Origin: a bacterium
GTDB lineage: Bacteria; Bacillota; Clostridia; Lachnospirales; Lachnospiraceae
Reading direction: 5' to 3'
Length of the DNA stretch: 64,000 nucleotides
NCBI GenBank assembly: GCA_023666335.1
Contig: JAMPCE010000002.1
Coordinates: 1-64,000 of the forward strand
How positions within the stretch are numbered: position 1 is the first letter of the stretch; each line of letters opens with the position of its first letter. The position numbers were made by a program, and so were the translations under genes. The notes beneath the pieces were generated by a model. It had not been told where the DNA came from, searched no databases, and was given only the letters and a program-made list of their open reading frames with translations. Shown here one piece after another: positions 52,092 through 60,752 of this stretch.

Positions 52092-53450
52092 TTATTTTAA
52101 ATCCTTATCGTCCATATTCAAAAACTCAAATTCAAATTCATCGTCGTCGAGCAGGAAATTTTTCGCCTTGCGTCTGGCTGCGGGTCTCACCGCCTCCGCC
52201 GAAGCGTCTTCCTCATAGCGCACTTCACGTTCCCGGCGGCTGCCCTCCTGTCTGTCAGCCCGTCTGCGGGGTGTATCCTCCTCAGCGGTCCGCCGTCTTG
52301 CGGCTCTCTCACCGTCCCCGTCCGCTCTGCGCGCGGCGCTCCGATCCTTTTCCGCGCCCTCTCTGCGCGCGCTCCTGCGTTCGTCCCGCTCCGCGGTTCC
52401 ACGCTGTGCGGGCTTGCGCACCGCTTCTTCCTCGTCATCCTCCTCATAGTAGGTATCGCGGAGTTTGAAAGCCAGAACGATCACAGCGACCGCAAGCAGA
52501 GCAAGCAGCACCGAGAGCACCACGATCACAATACGCTGTTTGACGATAGCTCCCGTCTCTTTCTCATCATCCACCGACTGCGCGGAAGACATGGCGTCCA
52601 AAAGCGGCTGGAGCTTTTCTTTCTGTCCCCTGATATTGTCATAGAGATACCAGGTCGCCACGCCCTCGGAATCCGTCTCGATCTTCAACTCATAATCGTT
52701 TCGCACCGTCGGTTCCGCAGGCGCTTCCGGCTCCTCCACAGGCGTCTCCTCAGGCGGCTCCTCCACCGGAAGAAGTTCCCCCAGATCCAGCAGATCGGAA
52801 CGGATAAATCCGGTTCTCTCCGATCCGTTTCCGCCGATGTAAGTGACAAAGTACCAGGTCTTGCTGTCGCTTCCCTCGGATTTTCCGCTCACGACCACCT
52901 GCGTTTCCGGCGCAAGGGAATCCAGATGCGGATTGGAAGTGGAAGGATCCGGTCTGACCTTGGTCTGCGTCTTTGTCGTGGCATATTGGGAATCCATGCT
53001 CTCCTGCGCCGCCACCGTTGCGCCGCCCTCAGAGACCGTCGGCTGGGAGGATGTATCCTGCCCTGCCTCTCCTCCTTCCTCCGAGGACTGCTCCGCATCG
53101 TTATCTGCTGCCACAGAGACGGTGGGAATGGTCTCATCCCCCTTTTTCTCGATCATGTCAGCGCGCACATAACCCAGCGTATTCGCGTCGATATACACCT
53201 GATACCAGGTAATGCCGTCGGACTCCACCTGCCCTCTGATCGAGATCTCTTTCCCGGCAGTAGAGCTGCCGATCACCTCGCTCCCCTGTACGGGTTCTTT
53301 CCTGATATTGACGGAATTGGGAATGACCGTGCCCGTCGGCTCCGCCCGGCTCACGATCGGGTCCCCCCACAATAAGAGCGCTGCCGCTGCCAAAAGGGCG
53401 ATCCGCCGTCTTCCCCCTACGCATCCCCACACATTCTTTCGTATCTTCAT
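52092..53450 (-). CDS. Secreted/membrane SH3-domain protein with Arg/Ala-rich cytoplasmic tail
   Basis: A 452-residue protein. An N-terminal signal or anchor (~15-38) leads to two bacterial SH3 domains (about 45-105 and 165-225), which usually bind peptidoglycan peptides. A proline/glutamate-rich stretch (~235-260), a helix at ~312-335 (IVVLSVLLALLAVAVIVLAF) and a highly charged tail (~340-425) rich in Arg, Ala and Glu follow, ending in an acidic tip. It probably links the wall to the cytoplasm. The start at 53450 follows GGAGG. Confidence 0.78.
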   Translation of the reverse strand: MKIRKNVWGCVGGRRRIALLAAAALLLWGDPIVSRAEPTGTVIPNSVNIRKEPVQGSEVIGSSTAGKEISIRGQVESDGITWYQVYIDANTLGYVRADMIEKKGDETIPTVSVAADNDAEQSSEEGGEAGQDTSSQPTVSEGGATVAAQESMDSQYATTKTQTKVRPDPSTSNPHLDSLAPETQVVVSGKSEGSDSKTWYFVTYIGGNGSERTGFIRSDLLDLGELLPVEEPPEETPVEEPEAPAEPTVRNDYELKIETDSEGVATWYLYDNIRGQKEKLQPLLDAMSSAQSVDDEKETGAIVKQRIVIVVLSVLLALLAVAVIVLAFKLRDTYYEEDDEEEAVRKPAQRGTAERDERRSARREGAEKDRSAARRADGDGERAARRRTAEEDTPRRRADRQEGSRREREVRYEEDASAEAVRPAARRKAKNFLLDDDEFEFEFLNMDDKDLK

Positions 53451-53472
53451 GTTTTCCTCCATGTCAGACTGT

Positions 53473-53961
53473 CTACTGTTCTCTGGTGAAGCGCTTGCTG
53501 CCGTCTTCTCCTTTTCTCCGTTCGGTACTGTAACCGAAAGTATCGTCGTGATGCCTTGCTTTCCGCGCCATCTCCTCCAGATCCCTGTGATGCGCCACCT
53601 CGCATTTGGAACAGAATCTGCCCCAGCGAATCGCGCTTCCGCAGATCTCGCAGCGCAGGAAAAAGGTGGAATTGGGTGCGATCTCCAGCCTCGCCTCCTT
53701 TAACATATCCCTGATCGCTTTCTGACTCACTCCGGTAGCTCTGGAAGCTTCCGCCGCGTTGGCGCCCATATGTTTTTCAACATAGTTGCGCACTTTCCCA
53801 TAATCGTCGTAATCCAGCGCGCCGCACTTCTCGCACTGGTACTCGCCCACGCCCCGAAAGATCATCACGCCGCCGCATTCGTTGCAATAGGTGGGTCGGT
53901 TGTAAGTGTTGATCGCCGTCAACTCTTTCTTGAGCATCTCGATCCGTTCTTCCCTGCTCAC
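53473..53961 (-). CDS. Zinc-ribbon/HTH protein resembling flagellar-operon protein YvyF
   Basis: A 162-residue protein. A first zinc ribbon (CNECGG...CEKCG, ~26-47), a helix-turn-helix-like part (ANAAEASRATGVSQKAIRDML, ~67-87) and a second ribbon (CEICGS...CSKCE, ~103-119) follow in order. The first two units resemble the YvyF/TIGR03826 family. No flagellar genes are in the window, so a general regulatory role is as likely. GGAGAGGGGAG lies upstream of the ATG. Confidence 0.65.
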   Translation of the reverse strand: MSREERIEMLKKELTAINTYNRPTYCNECGGVMIFRGVGEYQCEKCGALDYDDYGKVRNYVEKHMGANAAEASRATGVSQKAIRDMLKEARLEIAPNSTFFLRCEICGSAIRWGRFCSKCEVAHHRDLEEMARKARHHDDTFGYSTERRKGEDGSKRFTREQ

Positions 53962-54013
53962 AGAATCACTCCCCTCTCCTTACATCTTTTTTGATAAAGT
54001 CTCCCCGCAGACC

Positions 54014-55285
54014 TTACGCCTCGTCGATCGCTTTTCCGATATCGCGCCGCATATACTGATGGTCAAAATGCACCCATTCCGTGGCTTTGTAGGCATTGGC
54101 TCTCGCTTCTTGCAGCGTCTTTCCCTTTGCCGTTATCCCCAATACCCTGCCGCCATTTGTGACAATAGTGTCATTTTTTAGTGCTGTCCCCGCATGGAAA
54201 CAGTAATAGCCGTCTTTCTGATCAAAGTTTTGAAGCCCCTCGATGGCAAATCCCTTTTCGTAAGATACAGGATACCCCTCCGAAGCCAGGATCACGCAGA
54301 CCGCCGCATTATCCTCGAAAACAAGTTCCACCTGATCCAGCCTGCCGTCGATGCACGCTTCCACGACCTCGATCATGTCGTTTTTCATGCGCGGGAGCAC
54401 CACCTGCGCCTCGGGATCCCCAAAGCGTGCATTGTATTCCAGGACCTTTGGTCCGTCCTCCGTCAACATCAGCCCGAAAAAGATCACGCCCTTAAAAGGT
54501 CTGCCCTCCGCCGCCATAGCGTCCACCGTCGCCTGATAAATATATTTCCGGCAGAACGCGTCCACTTCCTCCGTGTAAAAAGGGCTGGGCGAAAAGGTTC
54601 CCATACCGCCGGTATTAAGCCCCTGATCGCCGTCCAGCGCCCGCTTATGATCCTGCGCGGAAGACATGATCCTGATCGTCTTTCCGTCCACGAACGAAAG
54701 GACGGAGACTTCCCTGCCCGTCATAAATTCCTCGATCACCATGCGGCTGCCCGCCTCGCCGAACTTTTTGTCCTGCATAATGGTGCGCACGCCCTCTTTC
54801 GCCTCCGCAAGCGTATTGCAGATCAGCACGCCCTTGCCGAGCGCCAGCCCGTCCGCTTTCAGGACGACAGGCATCTTTGCGGTCTCCAGATACGCAAGCG
54901 CTTTCTGCGGATCGTCAAAGTTTTCATAAGCCGCCGTGGGAATGTTGTACTTTTTCATCAGATCCTTGGAAAAAGCCTTGCTGCCCTCCAGGATCGCCGC
55001 ATTTTTCCGCGGTCCGAACACCCGAAGCCCCGCCGCTTCCATCACATCCACAAGACCGCCCACCAGCGGATCGTCCATGCCGACGATCGTCAGGTCGATC
55101 TCCTTTTCCCTGGCAAAAGCGGTCAGTTTCTCAAACTCCATCGCGCCGATCGGCACACACTCCGCGATCTGCCCGATCCCCGCGTTGCCCGGCGCACAGT
55201 AGATCTTTTCCGCCCGCGGGCTATTCGCCACAGCCGCCGCGATCGCGTGTTCCCTGCCGCCGCTTCCTACAATCAGAATCTTCAT
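54014..55285 (-). CDS. purD: Phosphoribosylamine-glycine ligase
   Basis: Second step of purine synthesis: joins glycine to phosphoribosylamine using ATP. The 423-residue ATP-grasp enzyme starts KILIVGSGGREHAIA; the ATP-grasp core includes GLALGKGVLI, and LEYNARFGDPE is the metal-binding block. The start at 55285 follows GGAGG by eleven bases; a TTG 18 bases earlier is less likely. It is last in the purE-purM-purN-purD order. A TGACA-N4-TGTCA word lies at 54160. Confidence 0.95.
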   Translation of the reverse strand: MKILIVGSGGREHAIAAAVANSPRAEKIYCAPGNAGIGQIAECVPIGAMEFEKLTAFAREKEIDLTIVGMDDPLVGGLVDVMEAAGLRVFGPRKNAAILEGSKAFSKDLMKKYNIPTAAYENFDDPQKALAYLETAKMPVVLKADGLALGKGVLICNTLAEAKEGVRTIMQDKKFGEAGSRMVIEEFMTGREVSVLSFVDGKTIRIMSSAQDHKRALDGDQGLNTGGMGTFSPSPFYTEEVDAFCRKYIYQATVDAMAAEGRPFKGVIFFGLMLTEDGPKVLEYNARFGDPEAQVVLPRMKNDMIEVVEACIDGRLDQVELVFEDNAAVCVILASEGYPVSYEKGFAIEGLQNFDQKDGYYCFHAGTALKNDTIVTNGGRVLGITAKGKTLQEARANAYKATEWVHFDHQYMRRDIGKAIDEA

Positions 55286-55324
55286 ATGACTGCTATCCTC
55301 CAACTTCTTCTCACATAGTCAGGT

Positions 55325-55918
55325 TCATGCCTGCCCTGCCGCGATCCGATTGATGCAGGCGGGTAAAAGCACCCACTCCGCCTCCTCCATCACGCGCTTC
55401 TGCAAGGTCTCCGGCGTATCGTCGTCACGCACCTCCACCGCCTTCTGCATGAGGATAGGTCCCGTATCCATTCCCTCATCCACAAAATGCACCGTCGCGC
55501 CCGTCACCTTCACACCCCGCGCAAGCGCGGCTTCGTGTACCTTGATGCCGTAATAGCCTGTCCCACAGAAAGCCGGAATCAGGGACGGGTGAATGTTGAT
55601 GATGCGGTTCGGGTAACGCCTGATCAGTTCCGCCGGAATCTTTACAAGGAATCCCGCCAGCACGATCAGATCGGGTTTTGCTTCTTCCACGCTGCAAATC
55701 AGGGCTTCCTCAAACGCTTCCCTGCTCTCATACGCTTTCGGGGAGACGCAGATCCCCTCGATGCCTGCGTCTTTCGCCCGCGTGAGCGCGTAGGCGCCGG
55801 GGTTGTTGCTGATGACCCGCACCAGCTCCGTATGTAGGACCGTTCCCCGATCGATGCCGTCTATGATCGCCTGTAAGTTTGTGCCGCCGCCGGATACGCA
55901 GACTACGACTCTAAGCAT
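55325..55918 (-). CDS. purN: Phosphoribosylglycinamide formyltransferase
   Basis: Third step of purine synthesis: formylates GAR using 10-formyl-tetrahydrofolate. Of 197 residues; VCVSGGGTNLQAIIDG is the phosphate-binding start, the catalytic segment is INIHPSLIPAF (Asn and His) and VHFVDEGMDTGPIL carries the Asp. It starts 40 bp upstream of purD and is preceded by palindrome D. Confidence 0.94.
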   Translation of the reverse strand: MLRVVVCVSGGGTNLQAIIDGIDRGTVLHTELVRVISNNPGAYALTRAKDAGIEGICVSPKAYESREAFEEALICSVEEAKPDLIVLAGFLVKIPAELIRRYPNRIINIHPSLIPAFCGTGYYGIKVHEAALARGVKVTGATVHFVDEGMDTGPILMQKAVEVRDDDTPETLQKRVMEEAEWVLLPACINRIAAGQA

Positions 55919-55941
55919 TATTGCTCCTCCGTGTTATTGAC

Positions 55942-56091
55942 ATTGTACAAATACCATAACCAACGCAGACTCGCTTTCGCTCCGCTCCGAGCGTAACAGT
56001 GCTAAACTCGTGGAGTTGCCTTGCAACTCCAAACCTCGTTAAGCGCTGACGCTCTACAAGGGTCTGCTTATGGTTATGCTATTTGTACAAT
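55942..56091. repeat. Long nested palindromic element, copy D (inside the pur operon)
   Basis: A 150-bp element between purM and purN. Outer arms ATTGTACAAATACCATAACC and GGTTATGCTATTTGTACAAT pair with two mismatches. The intermediate helix is AGTGCTAA with TTAAGCGCT, and the central hairpin is GGAGTTGC-CTT-GCAACTCC. The remaining ~130 bp of the gap (56092-56221) is AT-rich and shows no gene. Confidence 0.85.
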
Positions 56092-56221
56092 ATTTACTAT
56101 ACTGAAATGAATGTTGCAATCACCTAATGATTATTCATGAAATCATATAATAAATACTGCTATATACACGCAGGATAGCGTCACGTCCATAAAAGACTCC
56201 CGCAGCAGTAGATTGTATGCG

Positions 56222-57247
56222 TTACGCAAATACCACTTCATGTCCGCCGGAAACGGCTTCCCCTACGATCCACGCGCGCTCCCCCGCCGACTGCAAAGCC
56301 GCGACGGTCTTATCCGCGTCTGCGCTCTCTACGGCGAGCACCATGCCGAGTCCCATGTTATAGGTATTGTACATCATTTTTTCTTCAAGGTTCCCTGTCT
56401 TTTGCAGGAGTGCAAAGATGGGCGGAATCTCGTAGCTTCCTTTTTTGATCTTTGCGGAAATTCCCTCCGGCAGCATCCGGGGGATGTTCTCATAGAAGCC
56501 GCCGCCTGTGATATGGCTGCACCCCTTGACGGTAACGCCCGCATTCTTTACTTCCCGCAGCGCTTTTACATAGATGCGGGTCGGAGTCAGTAACGTCTCG
56601 CCGAGCGTCGCGCCCAGTTCGTCATAATAGACAGCAAGCGTCTCCTTTTTAACGTCGAACACCTTTCTGATCAGGGAAAAGCCGTTGCTGTGCACCCCGG
56701 AGGACGCAATGCCGACCAGCGCGTCGCCGGGCTTCACCTCCGCTCCCGTGATCAGATCCTTTTCCTCCGCCACGCCCACCGCAAAACCGGCAAGATCGTA
56801 CTCCTCCTCCGGCATCAGACCCGGATGCTCCGCCGTCTCGCCGCCGATCAATGCCGCGCCTGCCTGTTTGCAGCCCTCTGCCACGCCTTTTACGATAGAG
56901 GCGATCTTTTCGGGAATGTTTTTCCCGCAGGCTATGTAATCCAGAAAGAACAGGGGCTCCGCGCCCGCGCACGCCACATCGTTGACGCACATAGCCACGC
57001 AGTCGATGCCCACCGTGTCATGCTTGTCCAACAGATAAGCAAGCTGAATTTTCGTTCCCACGCCGTCCGTGCCGGAGAGAAGCACCGGCTTTTCCATATT
57101 TTTGATTTTTTCCAACGAAAACGCGCCGGAAAATCCGCCAAGCCCGCCCAATACTTCGGACCGCTCCGTTCCTTTCACATACTGCTTCATCAATTCCACC
57201 GAGCGGTAGCCCGCCTCGATGTCTACGCCTGCCGCCTTGTAGTCCAT
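56222..57247 (-). CDS. purM: Phosphoribosylformylglycinamidine cyclo-ligase
   Basis: Fifth step of purine synthesis: closes the imidazole ring to make AIR, using ATP. A 341-residue AIRS-fold enzyme with DYKAAGVDIEAGYRSVE at the start, LSGTDGVGTKIQLA, GGETAEHPG and HITGGGFYENIPRML. The start at 57247 is the second of two adjacent ATGs, six bases from AGGAG. It is flanked on both sides by palindromic elements (D and E), an unusual arrangement within an operon. Confidence 0.95.
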   Translation of the reverse strand: MDYKAAGVDIEAGYRSVELMKQYVKGTERSEVLGGLGGFSGAFSLEKIKNMEKPVLLSGTDGVGTKIQLAYLLDKHDTVGIDCVAMCVNDVACAGAEPLFFLDYIACGKNIPEKIASIVKGVAEGCKQAGAALIGGETAEHPGLMPEEEYDLAGFAVGVAEEKDLITGAEVKPGDALVGIASSGVHSNGFSLIRKVFDVKKETLAVYYDELGATLGETLLTPTRIYVKALREVKNAGVTVKGCSHITGGGFYENIPRMLPEGISAKIKKGSYEIPPIFALLQKTGNLEEKMMYNTYNMGLGMVLAVESADADKTVAALQSAGERAWIVGEAVSGGHEVVFA

Positions 57248-57301
57248 CATACTCTCCTTTTTCTTTATCCATATAAAACATTCCATTTTAAAACCTGCAT
57301 T

Positions 57302-57436
57302 AATCGCGAAATAGGATAACCATAAGCAGACCCTTGGAAAACGTTGGTACTTAGTGAGGTTTTCCACGAACTTAGTACCACTACGTTTGAAATGGAGCGC
57401 AAGCGAGTCTGCGTTGGTTATGCTATTTTCACGATT
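57302..57436. repeat. Long nested palindromic element, copy E (inside the pur operon)
   Basis: A 135-bp, shorter member between purE and purM. Outer arms AATCGCGAAATAGGATAACC and GGTTATGCTATTTTCACGATT-like sequence pair despite differing from all other copies. The intermediate helix pairs GGTACTTA with TTAGTACC (one mismatch), like copy A. The GGAGTTGC-type central hairpin is absent. Confidence 0.8.
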
Positions 57437-57440
57437 TTAG

Positions 57441-57950
57441 TCACGCTTTCAGATATGTTTTATACCCAACCTCTTTCAGTTTCGCATCTTTCTCCTGCAC
57501 GCTCTCTTTCAAGCTTTTGGTGTACTCTTTCAGCCTCGCAAGCAGCGCCGCATCCGAAACCGCCAGGATCTTCGCCGCCAGGATCCCCGCATTTAGCCCG
57601 CCGTTTATCGCCACGGTTGCCACCGGAATACCCGAGGGCATCTGCACGATAGAATAGAGGGAATCCACGCCGCCCAGATCGGAGGTCTTCATGGGAACGC
57701 CGATCACCGGCAGCGGAAAGATCGCCGCGCACATGCCCGGCAGATGCGCCGCCTTGCCCGCGCCCGCGATGATCACTTTTAAGCCTTTTTCCTCCGCACC
57801 CTTTGCATATTCGTAAAACACGTCCGGCTCCCGGTGCGCGGAGATGATCGTCATCTCATAGGAGACGCCGAGTTCCTCCAAAAAATCCGCCGCCTTTGCC
57901 ATCACGGGCAGATCCGAATCACTCCCCATCACGATGCCTACCTGTGCCAT
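57441..57950 (-). CDS. purE: N5-carboxyaminoimidazole ribonucleotide mutase
   Basis: Sixth step of purine synthesis: makes CAIR. A 169-residue class I PurE with GIVMGSDSDLP, SAHREPD (catalytic His) and GAGKAAHLPGM. GGGAAACGGGAG precedes the ATG. It is first in the visible pur operon, with a promoter upstream; no purK is adjacent. Confidence 0.95.
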   Translation of the reverse strand: MAQVGIVMGSDSDLPVMAKAADFLEELGVSYEMTIISAHREPDVFYEYAKGAEEKGLKVIIAGAGKAAHLPGMCAAIFPLPVIGVPMKTSDLGGVDSLYSIVQMPSGIPVATVAINGGLNAGILAAKILAVSDAALLARLKEYTKSLKESVQEKDAKLKEVGYKTYLKA

Positions 57951-58017
57951 TCTCCCGTTTCCCGCCTTTCTTTCATAACCACAATATCTTGTGGATAAAC
58001 AAAGTTTCTTAGGTTAT

Positions 58018-58046
58018 AGTATACTAGATTTTCCGCGACTGCGCAA
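58018..58046 (-). promoter_or_regulatory. Promoter of the purE-M-N-D operon
   Basis: On the minus strand TTGCGC (58046-58041) is followed after 17 bases by TATACT (58023-58018), just past the end of the aminopeptidase gene. The leader contains the dyad CCACAAGATATTGTGG (57979-57994). No purine riboswitch was recognised. Confidence 0.6.
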
Positions 58047-58053
58047 CCATTTC

Positions 58054-60138
58054 TTACTCCGCAAGCGCCCGATTCAGTTCCTCGCAGCCCGACAGCACAA
58101 ATTGACCGTTTTGGATAATCACATGCTTCTCACCCGAATCGGTCAACACCGAAAGCTCCCCCAGCTCGTCATAAGGGATCGTAATGTCCGTGTGACACTG
58201 GAAATATGCCTTACTGACATCCGTGTCACGTAAAACTGACACCTCGTTCTCCTTTGCCACGATCTCCTTACCGTCAGGATTAAAGCTGTGCAGCTCCTCC
58301 TCGTGGGAGTAACAGGTATCTCCCAGCGCAAAATGCGGTCCGGTCTTTTCCGCGATCAGGATCGGCAGTTTCTCCTCGATTCCGTATTTTCTCGCCACCC
58401 GATACGCCGTCGTATTGGTGCCGATCGCGAACTCTCCAAGAGGAAGCCTGTCGTGATGGAAGAGCACGTTATCCTTGATATAGCTGCGGTTTTCCTCCTC
58501 TGTCGGGAAATTTTTACAGCTGTATTCTTCCACAAAACCGTCCCGAAAGCGAAGCCGCAGATCCCTGTATTCCAGCCCGTTCAAAAACACCCGCGTCACA
58601 TGCAGAACGCCCTCCGTGCCCGCAAGACGCGGCGAAGTAAAGACTTCCCCCACCGGGATGTTGACGTCCGCCACACAGTTTTCAAAATTTGTCTGGGATT
58701 CCGGCTTCTCGAGGCGGTGAAGCTGCACTTTCATATCCGTTTCGTTTCCGTTCGCGCCATTGACCAATACAGTCAATCCCGTATCCAGCACATCGATAAT
58801 CTTTTGCTGAATCTCCCGATAGAGCATATAATCCAATGTGTTGATGCGCACCACATCGTCAAAGATCTCCTCATAGCGATCTCCAATCTCCGGCACTGGA
58901 AAGGCAATGATCGTAAAACTGCGCTCCTCGCCTTTGATATACGCATTCTGGATATCGGCTGTCTTTCCGGCTGTGAAAACCGAAAGCTTCTGCTGCTTTT
59001 CGCTGAAACGGCATACCGCCTCCTTATTTTCCGGCACAAACGGCTCCTCCCCGAAGCTCTCCACCACCGCCGGACCGCCGAAGAGAGCCGCCGATTCCCT
59101 GTGCCGCTCAAAAACGTTCCGCACCGCCTCGACCTTTCTTTCCGCCAGCGCCCCGTCCAGAAAAAGCGCCATATCCTCCTTGTGGTCATAGTCGTACTGT
59201 TTGTTCGGATTCGCGCCGCAGTACCCGTTTTTGTTCACGCTCCTGCCCTGAAAGATACTCGCGCCTGCCCGACAGAACGTCGATTGTAGACCGATTCGGT
59301 CAAAGTTTTGCACCGCCTGCCTGATCACACGCTCGAAACCCAGAAAATACCGGATCTGCACCGTTTCCTTGATGGAGAGATCCTTATTGGTCGCTTCAAA
59401 GCCGATCCGATACCCCTCCGTGTAAGTATCCGCCATCAGCTTGATTTTTTCCGGCGCTGTCTCATTTAAGTGCGCCGCCGTTTTCAGCTCATTCTCGGTG
59501 ATATATTCCCCGAAATAATAGAGATAACGCAGATCCGACAGGTCGCTCTCCATGATGATCCGGCGGGCATGATCCCGTTCCGCATAAAGCATCGCAGTCA
59601 GTTTCTCCTCAAACTCCGTCTCATAATAATCGCTCACGAACCAGTAAAGAATCTGCCGCAGCGCTTCCGCATCCGGCGCCGCTTCTTTCCCCACGTCTTC
59701 CGTCTCCTGCGCCGCGCAGACAAACGCCTGATATACCTCCAGCAGCAGCTCCGCCCGAATCAGCATTGCCGCGCGGTTTCCCTCGTAAGCCGCCGGAATC
59801 ATTGCCCGCAGTTCCGTGTAGAGAAAAGACAGCATTTGACCAATTGACTCACCCAGTCGATCTACTGCATAGGACGGATTCCCGTAGCTTTCTTTGTAAT
59901 GTTCCGGCAGGATATCCTCATAAAGCGCACGATTATGCGCTTTTAACTCCTCCATCTCCATTCCCGCAAGCGCGCCGCTCTCCACCAATTCATAAGTCTG
60001 ATCCATCAGCAGCACAAAGTCCGCCATCCGCATAAAATAATCCCGATAAGCCTCCCCGCAGATTGACTCATCCGGTATTTCTTTGATCCGCGCCAGAGCA
60101 AGGTCGTAGCGCTCCATGATGATTTCTTCCTGTTTCAT
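58054..60138 (-). CDS. Aminopeptidase of the M29 type with a long N-terminal domain
   Basis: A 694-residue metallo-aminopeptidase. The C-terminal half carries M29 signatures: GEVFTSPRLAGTEGVLH, LGEFAIGTN and HFALGDTCY, which supply the metal ligands. M29 enzymes are usually ~400 residues; here ~300 extra N-terminal residues, mostly helical, precede the catalytic part. No signal peptide. The start is uncertain: an ATG at 60138 lies three bases from GAGGG and one at 60117 is possible. It contains TTGAC-type words at 58760 (exact), 59287 and 59844, and a TGACA word at 58215. Confidence 0.82.
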   Translation of the reverse strand: MKQEEIIMERYDLALARIKEIPDESICGEAYRDYFMRMADFVLLMDQTYELVESGALAGMEMEELKAHNRALYEDILPEHYKESYGNPSYAVDRLGESIGQMLSFLYTELRAMIPAAYEGNRAAMLIRAELLLEVYQAFVCAAQETEDVGKEAAPDAEALRQILYWFVSDYYETEFEEKLTAMLYAERDHARRIIMESDLSDLRYLYYFGEYITENELKTAAHLNETAPEKIKLMADTYTEGYRIGFEATNKDLSIKETVQIRYFLGFERVIRQAVQNFDRIGLQSTFCRAGASIFQGRSVNKNGYCGANPNKQYDYDHKEDMALFLDGALAERKVEAVRNVFERHRESAALFGGPAVVESFGEEPFVPENKEAVCRFSEKQQKLSVFTAGKTADIQNAYIKGEERSFTIIAFPVPEIGDRYEEIFDDVVRINTLDYMLYREIQQKIIDVLDTGLTVLVNGANGNETDMKVQLHRLEKPESQTNFENCVADVNIPVGEVFTSPRLAGTEGVLHVTRVFLNGLEYRDLRLRFRDGFVEEYSCKNFPTEEENRSYIKDNVLFHHDRLPLGEFAIGTNTTAYRVARKYGIEEKLPILIAEKTGPHFALGDTCYSHEEELHSFNPDGKEIVAKENEVSVLRDTDVSKAYFQCHTDITIPYDELGELSVLTDSGEKHVIIQNGQFVLSGCEELNRALAE

Positions 60139-60154
60139 ATTCCCTCTTTTCCCC

Positions 60155-60475
60155 TCAGGCGTATGCCCCCGCGTAGAGAAGCACGCTCAAGACCGCCAGC
60201 ACCAGTACATTTAATACAATGCCCAGATAACTGAAAAAATAAAACTTATCGCGGTCCGATTTTGAAAGGACTCCCAAAATGATGCCCGCAAAGGCAAAGA
60301 TCATCGTCAAAAAGGCGACCGCGCCGTACTGCAAGGGGACTTCGCCTGCGTTTCGATAGCTCTCAAGCATTATGTAAACCAATGTCGCCAGTGAAAGAAC
60401 CCCCAGAATGGTCGCCATGATCCCTTTCTTGCTGTGCTCTTTACTGGTAAACATGAAACTATTCTTTTTCCACAT
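60155..60475 (-). CDS. Small membrane protein, DUF6142-like
   Basis: A 106-residue protein with three hydrophobic helices (about 20-38, 50-68 and 80-102). The start region MFTSKEHSKKGIMATILGVL resembles DUF6142 proteins of Clostridia; function unknown. The start at 60475 follows GTGGGG; a longer frame from 60544 is less likely. A GTTTACATAA word lies inside the gene at 60370. It follows the 50-residue membrane protein on the same strand. Confidence 0.68.
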   Translation of the reverse strand: MWKKNSFMFTSKEHSKKGIMATILGVLSLATLVYIMLESYRNAGEVPLQYGAVAFLTMIFAFAGIILGVLSKSDRDKFYFFSYLGIVLNVLVLAVLSVLLYAGAYA

Positions 60476-60540
60476 AGGTTTTTCCCCACAATGAAAGAGA
60501 AGGCATTCCCGCCCGCGCCGAAAACACCCTCCCGCTTTCT

Positions 60541-60693
60541 TCAAAACAGTATCTTATTTCTCCCCGCCAGGAGTTTTGCGCCGCTGATGATCAAAAGCAC
60601 GCCTCCTGCCACACCGACCACCATAGTCAATACGCCGAGGGCGATATTCAACGCACCCGACCCGCCCATGATCTTATAAGTTCTCTCTTCCAT
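60541..60693 (-). CDS. Very small membrane protein, 50 residues
   Basis: An open frame from an ATG at 60693 with AAGGAG eleven bases upstream. The protein begins MEERTYKIMGGSGALNIALG and has one long hydrophobic stretch (about 14-45). It lies between pyrE and the DUF6142-like gene on the same strand, and looks like a genuine gene too short for routine calling. Function unknown. Confidence 0.68.
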   Translation of the reverse strand: MEERTYKIMGGSGALNIALGVLTMVVGVAGGVLLIISGAKLLAGRNKILF

Positions 60694-60752
60694 TTCCGTT
60701 ATGACTCCTTTCCGAATCTGTATCCGTTTCCCGCCAAAGCTGCGCCGAAACG

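Noticed and set aside
54194-55318. 374-codon plus-strand frame opposite purD
   Set aside because: Antisense shadow of a complete purD gene.
22243-57436. Palindromic elements as MITEs with fixed terminal repeats
   Set aside because: The outer arms differ between copies while staying self-complementary, which does not fit recognition by one transposase; no clear target-site duplications were found.
57979-58000. DnaA-box-like TTATCCACA in the purE leader as a sign of a replication origin
   Set aside because: Only one copy was seen, with no dnaA/dnaN genes or AT-rich unwinding region nearby.
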